Part shown: positions 25,707-32,878 of the stretch, piece by piece | Numbering within the stretch: position 1 is the first letter of the stretch | Layout of the letters: each line of letters begins with the position of its first letter | Assembly: GCF_036607905.1 (NCBI RefSeq) | Contig: NZ_CP144555.1 | Span: 3,782,001-3,846,000, forward strand | Length of the DNA stretch: 64,000 bases | Direction: 5' to 3' | Source: Streptomyces sp. SCSIO 75703 | Lineage (GTDB): Bacteria; Actinomycetota; Actinomycetes; Streptomycetales; Streptomycetaceae | The notes under the pieces: model-generated | What the model was told of the DNA's origin: nothing | The model's input: only the letters and a program-made list of their open reading frames with translations | Databases searched by the model: none | Made by a program: the position numbers and the translations under genes

Positions 25707-26131
25707 ATACGAGTAGCGCCCGGGTCTGGGGGCTCAGTTGCCCAGGTTTTCCGGAAGAGGTCAGCAGGGCCCGCCGCTGGACCCGCGACATCCTGCGGGG
25801 ATCGCCGTTGGCGGAGGACGCCGAGCTGATCGTCAGCGAGCTGAGCGCGAACGCGATCCTCCACACGGCCAGCGGCCAGCAGGCGGGCATCTTTCACCTG
25901 GCCTTGGCGGTCTCCGCGCAAGTGATCGCGCTCTCGGTCACGGACGACGGAGGCACTGGCACGGCCCCGAAGGTCGAGCACCAGGACCAGGACGCCGAAC
26001 ACGGCCGAGGCTTGGATCTGGTCAGTGTTCTCGCGCATCGGGTCATCGTCCACCGCAGCCAGGCCGGCCACACCGTCACCGCGGAACTGTTCGCCGCACC
26101 GCGAGGATCGGCAGGAGGACACCCGTGCTGA
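25697..26131 (+). CDS. RsbW-like ATP-binding protein
   Basis: A 144-residue HATPase_c domain protein (GHKL fold). The N box is ELIVSELSANAILHT, the acidic loop VTDDGG is present, and the G box is EHGRGLDLVSVLAHR. Such stand-alone proteins are anti-sigma-factor-like kinases or binders; many in Streptomyces have no known partner. ATG at 25697 behind AAGGAA. It is translationally coupled to the next gene (GTG overlap), forming a three-gene block with two unknown proteins. Confidence 0.8.
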   Translation: MHEYTSSARVWGLSCPGFPEEVSRARRWTRDILRGSPLAEDAELIVSELSANAILHTASGQQAGIFHLALAVSAQVIALSVTDDGGTGTAPKVEHQDQDAEHGRGLDLVSVLAHRVIVHRSQAGHTVTAELFAAPRGSAGGHPC

Positions 26132-26472
26132 CGTACACGCATCCCGAGACACCGGACGTGGACAGCCGGCCTCGCCTCTACCAGTGCCAGGCCGTCGCCT
26201 ACCCCCTGGATGAAGTGCGCTCGATCCCGCTGGGATCACACGATGCAGCCAGCCCGCGCCTGGCCCTGCGCTGGTTACAAGAGCGCACCCGCCACATCAC
26301 CGACCAACTCGACACCGCGTACGCACGGCCGGGACTGCACTGGCTGACGGACGAGGCGGAGCGTGAACGCGCCCTCGCCTACATGACCAGAGGCACGGGC
26401 TACCACCTCACCCTCTACGACGAGGGCACTCGCTACGTGCTCGCGGTCTACCCACCAGGAACGACCTCATGA
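26125..26472 (+). CDS. hypothetical protein, element accessory gene 1
   Basis: A 115-residue soluble protein with no motif that I recognise. It contains SPRLALRWLQERTRHITDQL, a probable helix, and YHLTLYDEGTRYVLAVYPPG, probable strands. GTG start at 26125 behind GGAGGA, overlapping the ATP-binding gene by seven bases. Its stop overlaps the next ATG by four bases. Tight coupling suggests that the three products act together. Confidence 0.65.
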   Translation: MLTYTHPETPDVDSRPRLYQCQAVAYPLDEVRSIPLGSHDAASPRLALRWLQERTRHITDQLDTAYARPGLHWLTDEAERERALAYMTRGTGYHLTLYDEGTRYVLAVYPPGTTS

Positions 26473-26846
26473 GCGCGCCCACCCGCGGCTACTGGTGCGA
26501 GTGCTGGACCGAAGACCTGACCTCTGCGGAAGGGTCAGCGCTCCGAGCTTCCTTCGACGCCCACTCGGCACCGCAGGCGGACCGCTGGATAGCAGTCGCG
26601 CTCCGCACCATCTCACCAGCGCTCGACCCCGACGCATCGGACGAGGCGTGGGCATGGCTGTACGAGGGGCGAGTCGAGACCAGGCAGGCTCTCCTGCGCT
26701 CGGAACCCTGCACAGTGACGGTCACGCACGCCAGCACCCGCATCACATGGACGGTCCGCCCAGCTCTCTTCCTGCCGCTCGTACACCGAGGAGGAGCCGA
26801 ACTCCCGGCCTGTGCGTACGACTTCAAACGCTACGCCGCAGACTGA
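26469..26846 (+). CDS. hypothetical protein, element accessory gene 2
   Basis: A 125-residue soluble protein, starting MSAPTRGYWCECWTEDLTSA, with a Trp/Cys-rich N-terminus and repeated strands near the end (TVTVTHASTRITWTVRPALF). No known family is recognised. It overlaps the preceding gene by ATGA and ends the block. The 355 bases that follow hold no gene but contain a nested inverted repeat. Confidence 0.62.
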   Translation: MSAPTRGYWCECWTEDLTSAEGSALRASFDAHSAPQADRWIAVALRTISPALDPDASDEAWAWLYEGRVETRQALLRSEPCTVTVTHASTRITWTVRPALFLPLVHRGGAELPACAYDFKRYAAD

Positions 26847-27068
26847 GTTACAACTTTCTCTACTGGTTCAAGGCGGCTCGCTCCGCTCACCGCGCGCGGC
26901 CCGGCCCCCGGCCGGGCCTGCGCTCCTGTCTCCGCCCCGCTCCAGCCCGGCCGGCGCCCGTGCCGCGCGCACAGCAATTAGCCGCTCTTGCCGTCAGAGA
27001 AGGGGCACGTCGTGGCTGGGGCGGTCGGCTCCACGGCTTTAGGCAGCCACTTTGACGCGAGCCTCGAA

Positions 27069-27147
27069 GATCATGGCCCCAACGTCGTGCTTTACCGGGC
27101 AGGTGCACAGACTGCCCGACGCGCCGGAAGCTTACGGGGCCATGATC
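27069..27147. repeat. nested inverted repeats in the element's largest gap
   Basis: Outer arms GATCATGGCCCC (27069-27080) and GGGGCCATGATC (27136-27147) are perfect. Inside lies a hairpin CGGGCAG (27096-27102) / CTGCCCG (27112-27118). The gap 26847-27201 has no gene; this structure could be a replication or transfer locus or a terminator. Confidence 0.6.
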
Positions 27148-27201
27148 ACTCGCGCCAAAGCAGCTCCAGCCCAAAGCCGCTCCACCAACCTTGCGGCAGG
27201 C

Positions 27202-28680
27202 TTACTCAACGTACCCCAATTCTCTGGCATAATTCTGGAGCTTACCTAGAATGTAAGCGGCGATTGCCGCGCGATTCTTATTCGTCAAGTAGTCCCCAGA
27301 CCTCCAGGTGTATTCGATACATACCGCTTCATTATTTAGCACGAAGGAAGTGTCGGGAATCAGTGGAGTGAAGCTCATTTTTTCTTCGGCCTTGAACTCG
27401 CTCGCCTCCATCCCGTTGATCTCGACGAACACCTTAATAGCCTCAAGGACAGCCTTATTAAGCTCCTTATCCGCGCCGTGAGTGAAGCCTCGTTCCGCCA
27501 GCAGATCGAAGGCTGGTGACGATACGCTAGATGGCGTTCCTCGGGTCTCGTAAGTGGACGTAGCTGTGCCCAGCAGGTACTTCCCGAAATCGCTTCGCTT
27601 TATGTTGCGAGCGATCGAGGCTGCGCCCTTGTCTGAGACGTCAAGACTCTCCAGTGGCTCCTTCACGTCTTCCGGACCAAAGCGGCGAAGAATTGGAATA
27701 GTGACAGCAGGAGGTAGCCCAAAAACCCGTGCATCCAACTGAACAATCATCTGGGTGAGAAGTCCGCGACGGTCTGCCCACCATTTTCCGATGACACTTG
27801 CAGGCGTGGCAGCCAGCAGCGCATTACCATCAACGAAGCCGAATCGGCTGCTGTTGGTCAAGTGCATGAGTACGCCTGGGTCCGTGCTGGCAGACACAAC
27901 CACGACGGCCATTCGAATAGGAAGTCGCGTACGTTGAAGGATGTCTAGACGGTTCCTCGTGAAGTCGTCAGAAATGGCCCGGAGGTAGTCGCCGAGCGTG
28001 TCAAATTCCTCCGGAGTGTAGTCCCGGGGGTCAACCCCCAGCAGCTCCAGCGATTCAACATTATTCGACAGTTGCAGAGTATTCGTAGCGATCGGCACCC
28101 ACGCGTCTCGATGTGGACCTTCCACGTGAAGCGGAAGAGGAATGGGTGGGCGCCCTGCGATCCGCTCATAATCGGCCGACATGGATTTCGCCATTTCCTC
28201 CGACGTTTCCGGCCAGCAGAGGATCACTTTGCGGCCGAGTGGATCGCGCAGGAAGCGCTTGATTGCTGCGAGCTCAGTCGTGTCAGCTGGTGCACTTTCC
28301 CGGTGATCGACGAGCAACGGAATGATGCGCTCATCGTTAGCTGCCCTCGAACGGACAGCTTCTGCGACCGCCGCCTTGAGTTCATCAAAACTGACTGCAC
28401 CGTTATGTTGAAAAGTGGCAGAGAACTGAGAGGGAAGGAAAGTTCGCAAATTACTGGAAAGGGTAGTCTTTCCCGTCCCGGAGAGCGCATACATCGGAAC
28501 GAACAAGCCTTCACCGCGTGCGCGAATACTTTGCGCCGCTAGTTCAATTGAATAAAGCGTTTCTGAAGGGGGAGCAACAACCAATCGGGCGACCTCGGAG
28601 CCCACATGTTCAATAAGGAATTCGTACCGAGCCGGAAAGACAAGCTCCTTCAGAATGTGAGTGTTAGAGGAAGACGTCAT
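27202..28680 (-). CDS. P-loop ATPase of unknown function, candidate defence cargo
   Basis: A 492-residue protein. Residues 65-73 form a Walker A (ALSGTGKTT, first Gly replaced by Ala) after a Tyr/Met strand; a Walker B-like IIPLLVDHRES follows at about 119-129, and a third strand KVILCWPETS at about 151-160. The middle (about 200-400) is helical without known motifs. The last 50 residues (Asp443, then IEYTWR with Glu456, then AAYILGKLQNYARELG) resemble the end of a PD-(D/E)XK nuclease fold, a weak similarity. Base use is clearly richer in A and T than all neighbours. ATG at 28680 behind GAAGGG. No family name can be given. Confidence 0.75.
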   Translation of the reverse strand: MTSSSNTHILKELVFPARYEFLIEHVGSEVARLVVAPPSETLYSIELAAQSIRARGEGLFVPMYALSGTGKTTLSSNLRTFLPSQFSATFQHNGAVSFDELKAAVAEAVRSRAANDERIIPLLVDHRESAPADTTELAAIKRFLRDPLGRKVILCWPETSEEMAKSMSADYERIAGRPPIPLPLHVEGPHRDAWVPIATNTLQLSNNVESLELLGVDPRDYTPEEFDTLGDYLRAISDDFTRNRLDILQRTRLPIRMAVVVVSASTDPGVLMHLTNSSRFGFVDGNALLAATPASVIGKWWADRRGLLTQMIVQLDARVFGLPPAVTIPILRRFGPEDVKEPLESLDVSDKGAASIARNIKRSDFGKYLLGTATSTYETRGTPSSVSSPAFDLLAERGFTHGADKELNKAVLEAIKVFVEINGMEASEFKAEEKMSFTPLIPDTSFVLNNEAVCIEYTWRSGDYLTNKNRAAIAAYILGKLQNYARELGYVE

Positions 28681-29129
28681 GTGTACGCCCTTCAGGTACG
28701 TAACAGGCCGGGAAACTGTGGCAGGAATGAGGGTACTCTCACCTGCCCACTCCGGGTGCCTGTTCAGGACACGCAGTCCTTCCCCGCCAGAGAGCACGGT
28801 TCAGCGCCGACTGGCCGCCGACGCCAAGGACCGGGCCGTACGAGTGGCCGTCGCTCTGCCCTCAACCGTTCACCCAGTTCGGGGCCCAAATCCCCCTGGG
28901 AGGATCGCAGCCAACCAAGCTTGGGCTCGGGCGCCGTCGCCATGTGCCGGCTCTCGCGGGCTTGCTCCGGTCGACGGCATTGGCAGCGTGGCTGAGGCCG
29001 GTGGGGGGCAGCGAGGCACACGCGCGCCTGGCCGGTCGACGCACCCGCCGTCGTGGCTGATTGGCGTCGGCTGAGGTTCAGACGGGGGGCGAACGAGGGC
29101 GCCGACAGTCAGCCAGGTGCGGCAGGGCT

Positions 29130-29150
29130 GGACCGTCCCTGGGCCGTCCG
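29130..29150 (+). repeat. candidate integrase arm-type site, right
   Basis: Two GG(A/G)CCGTC units in the same spacing as at 17528-17548. The stretch 28681-29249 between the ATPase gene and attR otherwise shows no credible gene. Confidence 0.4.
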
Positions 29151-29249
29151 AGGACGCTCGACAGTGGCCAATGACGACCACCGACGACCACCAGGCGCAC
29201 GAGCCCAGCGCCCCCGACCAGCAAAAACCCAGCTCACCAAGATCCCCGA

Positions 29250-29273
29250 CAAGACCCAGGGCAAGAAGAAGTA
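29250..29273 (+). repeat. attR: right attachment repeat
   Basis: Same 24 bases as attL with one mismatch (29255). It again reads TQGKKK stop, so it is the displaced end of gpmA. Confidence 0.8.
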
Positions 29274-29283
29274 GCGCTCGTCT

Positions 29284-29325
29284 GAAGCCCCCGCCCCGCG
29301 GTTTCTCTGCGGGGGCGGGGGCTTC
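29284..29325 (+). terminator. displaced chromosomal terminator of gpmA
   Basis: Arms GAAGCCCCCGCCCC (29284-29297) and GGGGCGGGGGCTTC (29312-29325). Its loop shares GCGGTTTCT with the terminator after gpmA at 17479, which supports a common origin as gpmA terminators. Confidence 0.75.
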
Positions 29326-29376
29326 TTGGTGGGACCAGGCCGCGTTCCGTGTGGTGTCTGTGTGGTCGGGTCGCGT

Positions 29377-29706
29377 TCAGGATGGCCAGGCGTGGGCCAT
29401 TTCGAAGGAGACCATCATTCCGCCGAATCGGCTGGGACCGAAGTGCCACGAGTCGGCGATGGAGTCGACCAAGGGCAGCCCGCGCCCGTGGGTGTCCTCG
29501 GAGCCGGGACGCCTCAGCCGGACGTTCGCCGGCAGCCCGGCACCGTGGACCTCGACGCGGAGGGACGCCCCCTCGCGGAACCACTCCAGTCGGACGACCC
29601 AGGGGTCGTCCGACGTGCCATGGAAGATGGCGTTGGTCACCAGTTCTGAGATCCACAGCACACAGTCGTCGACCGAGCAGGCGGGGCTGTACGGCGTGGT
29701 CGTCAT
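29377..29706 (-). CDS. RsbW-like ATP-binding protein, degenerate
   Basis: A 109-residue GHKL ATPase-like protein. The N box (ISELVTNAIFHG) and the G box (HGRGLPLVDSIAD) are visible, but the usual D-x-G-x-G loop reads VEVHGAGLP, without the aspartate. The N-terminal strand and helix found in 140-residue relatives are missing. ATG at 29706 behind GAGGGG. It lies just outside attR, divergent from a GntR gene: the same pair of families as inside the element, so both may remain from an earlier insertion. It may be inactive. Confidence 0.68.
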   Translation of the reverse strand: MTTTPYSPACSVDDCVLWISELVTNAIFHGTSDDPWVVRLEWFREGASLRVEVHGAGLPANVRLRRPGSEDTHGRGLPLVDSIADSWHFGPSRFGGMMVSFEMAHAWPS

Positions 29707-29747
29707 GCAGCACCCCTCACCGCTCACCGTGGAGGCCGCCAGCGCAA

Positions 29748-29851
29748 CCTCTAGAGATCAAGCGCAGCGCCCGAAGGGGGCTCCAGGGCGGGCGTCGTCG
29801 CTACACCCAGCGAGCGAATGCCCAACCTGTGGCCTAAGGTGTCTAGAGAGG
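29748..29851. promoter_or_regulatory. two CTCTAGA motifs in a divergent promoter
   Basis: CCTCTAGAGAT (29748-29758) and GTCTAGAGAGG (29841-29851) are related in inverted orientation. They lie between the ATP-binding gene and the GntR gene and may be its operators. Confidence 0.45.
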
Positions 29852-29871
29852 AATGGGAGGAGATCCACGGG

Positions 29872-30630
29872 ATGGCCAACACCGAAGATGACCGTCGGCC
29901 CAAGTACCAACGGATCGCGGACACCTTGCGACAGGCGATCCAGTCGGGTGAGTACGGTCCTGGTGATCGGCTTCCGGGAGAGAACGACCTGATGGCCGTT
30001 CACGGCGTGGCCCGCATGACCGCCCGCCAAGCCTTGAGCGTTCTCCGGGACGAAGGCATCGCCGAAGCCCGAAAGGGTGCCGGCGTGTTCGTCCGGGCGT
30101 TCCGCCCGCTTCGGCGCCGAGGGATTCAGCGGCTGGCTCGCCAGCAATGGGGTAATGGCCGGTCCATCTGGTCGGCGGACATCGAGGACCGCGGGCTCGA
30201 GGTGGACCAGGTCGCCGTGTCCGAGGAGTCCGCGCCCGACAGCGTCGGCAGGGTCCTGGACCTGGCCGACGGCGAGACGGTGTGCGTGCGGCGCCGGCGC
30301 TTCGTCCTGGACGGTAAGCCTGTCCTGCTCGCCACGAGCTATCTGCCCCTGTCCCTGGTCGCCGGATCCGCGGTCACCCAGGAGGACACCGGCCAGGGCG
30401 GAACGTACGCGAGGCTCGCCGAACTCGGCTGCGAGCCGGCGCACTTCCGCGAAGAGATCCGCTCACGTATGCCGTCGCAGGCCGAGGCGCGCCAGTTGAG
30501 CATGTCCGCGGGCACCCCGGTCATCCTCATCTGCCGCACCGCGTTCACGGAGGAAGGCCGCCCCGTCGAGGTCAACGAAATGACCCTGGACGCCGCGTCG
30601 TACATCCTGGAATACGACTTCGACGCCTGA
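29872..30630 (+). CDS. GntR/UTRA regulator, KorSA-like, outside the element
   Basis: A 252-residue regulator homologous over its whole length to the repressor at 24350-25135. The winged helix is GDRLPGENDLMAVHGVARMT and the UTRA domain carries RRRRFVLDGKPVLLATSYLP and EEIRSRMPSQAEAR. ATG at 29872 behind GGGAGGAG. Because AICEs carry such repressors and this one has no transfer genes beside it, it is probably a relic of a former element or has been recruited. Its likely sites (CTCTAGA) differ from those of the inside repressor. Confidence 0.83.
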   Translation: MANTEDDRRPKYQRIADTLRQAIQSGEYGPGDRLPGENDLMAVHGVARMTARQALSVLRDEGIAEARKGAGVFVRAFRPLRRRGIQRLARQQWGNGRSIWSADIEDRGLEVDQVAVSEESAPDSVGRVLDLADGETVCVRRRRFVLDGKPVLLATSYLPLSLVAGSAVTQEDTGQGGTYARLAELGCEPAHFREEIRSRMPSQAEARQLSMSAGTPVILICRTAFTEEGRPVEVNEMTLDAASYILEYDFDA

Positions 30631-30680
30631 GCCCTGCCGCAGCCGGGACGCCAGGGGCCGCGTCCGCTCACGTGCCGGCG

Positions 30681-31162
30681 CTAACGACGGCGCATGGATG
30701 GGCCGGCACGGTGGGTGTTTCCCATGAGCAGGTCCGCCTTGGCCGCTTTGTGGAAGTCGTTGAGTGCGTGGATGACCGCAAGGCGGGCCTCCTCCGGGGT
30801 GCCGTCCGTACCCTCGGGGTCGCGGGCCTGCCGGAGGACAGCCCAAGTCCGCTCGTTGACCCGATTGGCGATCCTCGCCGCGTCCTCGTCGGCCAGGAGG
30901 ACCAGCCCTTCGAAGAGGACGGACCGCTTGGACTCCGCGGCTTCCATGGCGGCGAGCCCGGGGGTGCGGTCCTCCCCGGCTTCCCGTGCCGCGAACACGA
31001 CCCTGGCGGCCCGCAGTACTCGATGTAGGCGTCGAGCTTGCGTTCGTCCCAGCGCGCGGCCATCTCCCGTCTGAACTTGGCGCGTTCCGCCATGGAGGAC
31101 GCCAGGAAGGAGGCCAGGGCGCCGACGAGGACGCCGGCCAGGGTGATGATCTGAGTGGCCAT
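30681..31162 (-). pseudogene. frameshifted membrane-anchored hypothetical gene
   Basis: The frame from ATG 31162 begins MATQIITLAGVLVGALASFL, a membrane anchor, and continues through MAARWDERKLDAYIEYC. At about 31010 the sense shifts to another frame reading AARVVFAAREAGED, VLFEGLVLLADEDAARIANR and ALNDFHKAAKADLLMGN up to the TAG at 30681. A one-base loss (or two-base gain) near 31010 explains this. The joined product would be about 160 residues: an N-terminal helix and a soluble helical domain, of a type common in Streptomyces without known function. A sequencing error cannot be excluded. Confidence 0.7.
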
Positions 31163-31270
31163 GGCGGGCAGGTTCTCGCCCGGGTTCGGCCCGTCGCCGA
31201 TCGGCGAACGGGCCGTCGCCCGCCGCCCCTTCGAGCTCGCCGGCCCGAACGCTCACGCAGGGCAGCGTGA

Positions 31271-31645
31271 TCAGGTGCCGGGTGGGCCGGGAGGGGGGCG
31301 CGGGGTTTCCAGGCGGCGTACCAGGGCGCGCAGGGCGCGGAGTTCGGCGTCCAGCGCCTGCGCGCCGTCGCGGGTGAGGGAGACCCACGTCCGGGGGCGC
31401 CGGCCCGAGTAGCCCTTCTCCAGGGTGATCAGCGCCGATTCCTCCAGCACCTTCAGATGCCGGGAGAGGTTGCCGTCGGTGAGGGCCAATTGCTCCTTCA
31501 GGAAGCCGAACTCGACGCGCTCGGCCTCTCTGGCGATGGTGAGGATGCCGAGCCGTACGCGCTGGTGGACGGTGTCGTCCAGGGACCGGGTCGGATGGAG
31601 GTCTTCTCCTTCGTCGCTCGCGGCGGTCGCGTCTGCGGCGCTCAT
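31271..31645 (-). CDS. winged-helix transcriptional regulator (MarR/ArsR-like)
   Basis: A 124-residue protein of the stand-alone winged-helix type: VHQRVRLGILTIAREAERVE, then FGFLKEQLALTDGNLSRHLK with the recognition helix, then the wing ITLEKGYSGRRPRTWVSLT. ATG at 31645 overlaps the stop of the upstream membrane gene by four bases, so both form an operon. Related pairs of such a regulator with a polytopic membrane protein occur in many actinobacteria. The palindrome at 32530-32566 is its likely operator. Confidence 0.83.
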   Translation of the reverse strand: MSAADATAASDEGEDLHPTRSLDDTVHQRVRLGILTIAREAERVEFGFLKEQLALTDGNLSRHLKVLEESALITLEKGYSGRRPRTWVSLTRDGAQALDAELRALRALVRRLETPRPPPGPPGT

Positions 31646-32472
31646 GGGACAACCGTACCCGCGTCGGCGCAGCGGGCCGTGGCCCGATACCGGGCCGCGG
31701 ACCGTTCCGCCAGGCCGGCGACGAGCAGGAGTGCGGCGAGCAGCAGCGCCTTGGCCTGCGGCCCGTCGGTCCAGCCGGGCTGGGCGGGGTGCCGCCAGGG
31801 GAGCCATCCGCTGCCCCAGGAAGCACCGAGGTAGCCGGTGAGCAGCAGGGCGTGGGCAGCGCCGGCGGCCGCGGCGATCCGGCTGCGTTCGGCCACGCCG
31901 AGGGCGAGCAGCCCGATGCCGACGAGGTACCAGGGGGAGGCGTACCTGTTCTCCAGCAGGTCGGCCGTCCACGGCCGGGGCCGGCCGAACACGAAGGTCG
32001 CCAGGGCCGTGGTAGTGAGAGCGGTGGTCACGACGGTCGCGCGGATCCACACGCCGCGCCGGGGAACGATCCCCCTGGCCTCGCCGCGCAGGCGGTACCA
32101 GCGGGCGAAGACGAACCATGCCAGCGGCAGGAGTACGAACCACACGCCCCAGGCCGTGAACCGCGGGAAGGCGCCGTCGAACTCGCCCGCCAGGCAGGGA
32201 GTGCCCGGCTCGTGGACCACGCACAGGCCGGTCAACTCGGCGTAGGCGAAGGCGGGGTAGGAGGCGACGTTGCGGCCGTGCGCTCCGAAGTTGAAGGCGT
32301 ACCGGGCCACCGGGACCGCCGCCAGGGCGAGGAGGCCGAAGCCGAGGAGGGCGACCTCCGCGCCGTGCGTCTGGGCCCGGGTCCTGGCCCGTAGCCCTTC
32401 GGCCGCCGCCAACAGGCCCGCAGCGTACGCCCTCGGCTCGTGATCCGCGCTGTTCAGTGACGGTGTTCCCAC
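31642..32472 (-). CDS. polytopic membrane protein paired with the winged-helix regulator
   Basis: A 276-residue integral membrane protein with about six hydrophobic segments (for example LLGFGLLALAAVPVARYAF, WGVWFVLLPLAWFVFARWY, VVTTALTTTALATFVFG, SPWYLVGIGLLALGVAE). Two Cys in LCVVHEPGTPCLAGEF lie in a loop likely outside the membrane. No transporter family is recognised. GTG start at 32472 behind GGGGGA; the longer frame upstream has no support. It is the first gene of a two-gene operon. Confidence 0.75.
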   Translation of the reverse strand: MGTPSLNSADHEPRAYAAGLLAAAEGLRARTRAQTHGAEVALLGFGLLALAAVPVARYAFNFGAHGRNVASYPAFAYAELTGLCVVHEPGTPCLAGEFDGAFPRFTAWGVWFVLLPLAWFVFARWYRLRGEARGIVPRRGVWIRATVVTTALTTTALATFVFGRPRPWTADLLENRYASPWYLVGIGLLALGVAERSRIAAAAGAAHALLLTGYLGASWGSGWLPWRHPAQPGWTDGPQAKALLLAALLLVAGLAERSAARYRATARCADAGTVVP

Positions 32473-32529
32473 GCTGTCCCCCTGGGTTCGTGCGCTGGCG
32501 GAGCCGACGAGCGGGCCGCCGGTGTCCGA

Positions 32530-32566
32530 CCCGCCATGTACTTTGCAGCACAAAGTACATGGCGGG
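32530..32566. promoter_or_regulatory. perfect palindrome, 16-bp arms
   Basis: CCCGCCATGTACTTTG (32530-32545), CAGCA, CAAAGTACATGGCGGG (32551-32566). It lies 58 bases before the membrane gene and carries GTACTTTG/CAAAGTAC half-sites. The stretch 32567-32878 shows no gene. Confidence 0.8.
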
Positions 32567-32878
32567 CAAGAGTAAAGGGAGCCGTGCCGTCGGTTACCCG
32601 CCACGTGGTCGGCGAGTCGTCGCGCACGGCGCCCTACGTCGGACCCGGGCCGCCCGGATACGCGGGTGAAGGGCTCCGTCCGCGACCCGGCACGGGGATC
32701 ACCTGCCCGACCGTGCGGAGCGTCGTGGGCACCGCCGCGGAGTCGGGGTCGGCTCGCCTTCGCGGAGGACTCGGCGCGTTCCGGCGGGCGACGCGCCCGT
32801 GGTCGGATGCGCCCGTCGGGCAGGCCGCGCGCGGTGTTGGCTCGGGTGGGCGAGGGGGTCGGGCAGGGCTGAGCACCC

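Larger units (their letters stand above)
17446..29273. mobile_element. integrative and conjugative element (AICE type), about 11.8 kb
   Basis: Bounded by the att repeats, it holds integrase and excisionase next to attL, a RepSA-like initiator, SpdD and small transfer proteins, an FtsK-type DNA translocase, a KorSA-type repressor and a Nudix gene. This is the module set of pSAM2-like actinomycete integrative and conjugative elements, which replicate after excision and transfer double-stranded DNA. It inserts into a protein-coding 3' end rather than the usual tRNA gene. Cargo candidates are the leftmost gene and the P-loop ATPase at the right end. Confidence 0.85.

Noticed and set aside
29053..29274. 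73-residue frame ending at attR
   Set aside because: Only its last residues look like a protein, and these are the duplicated gpmA end; no ribosome-binding site.
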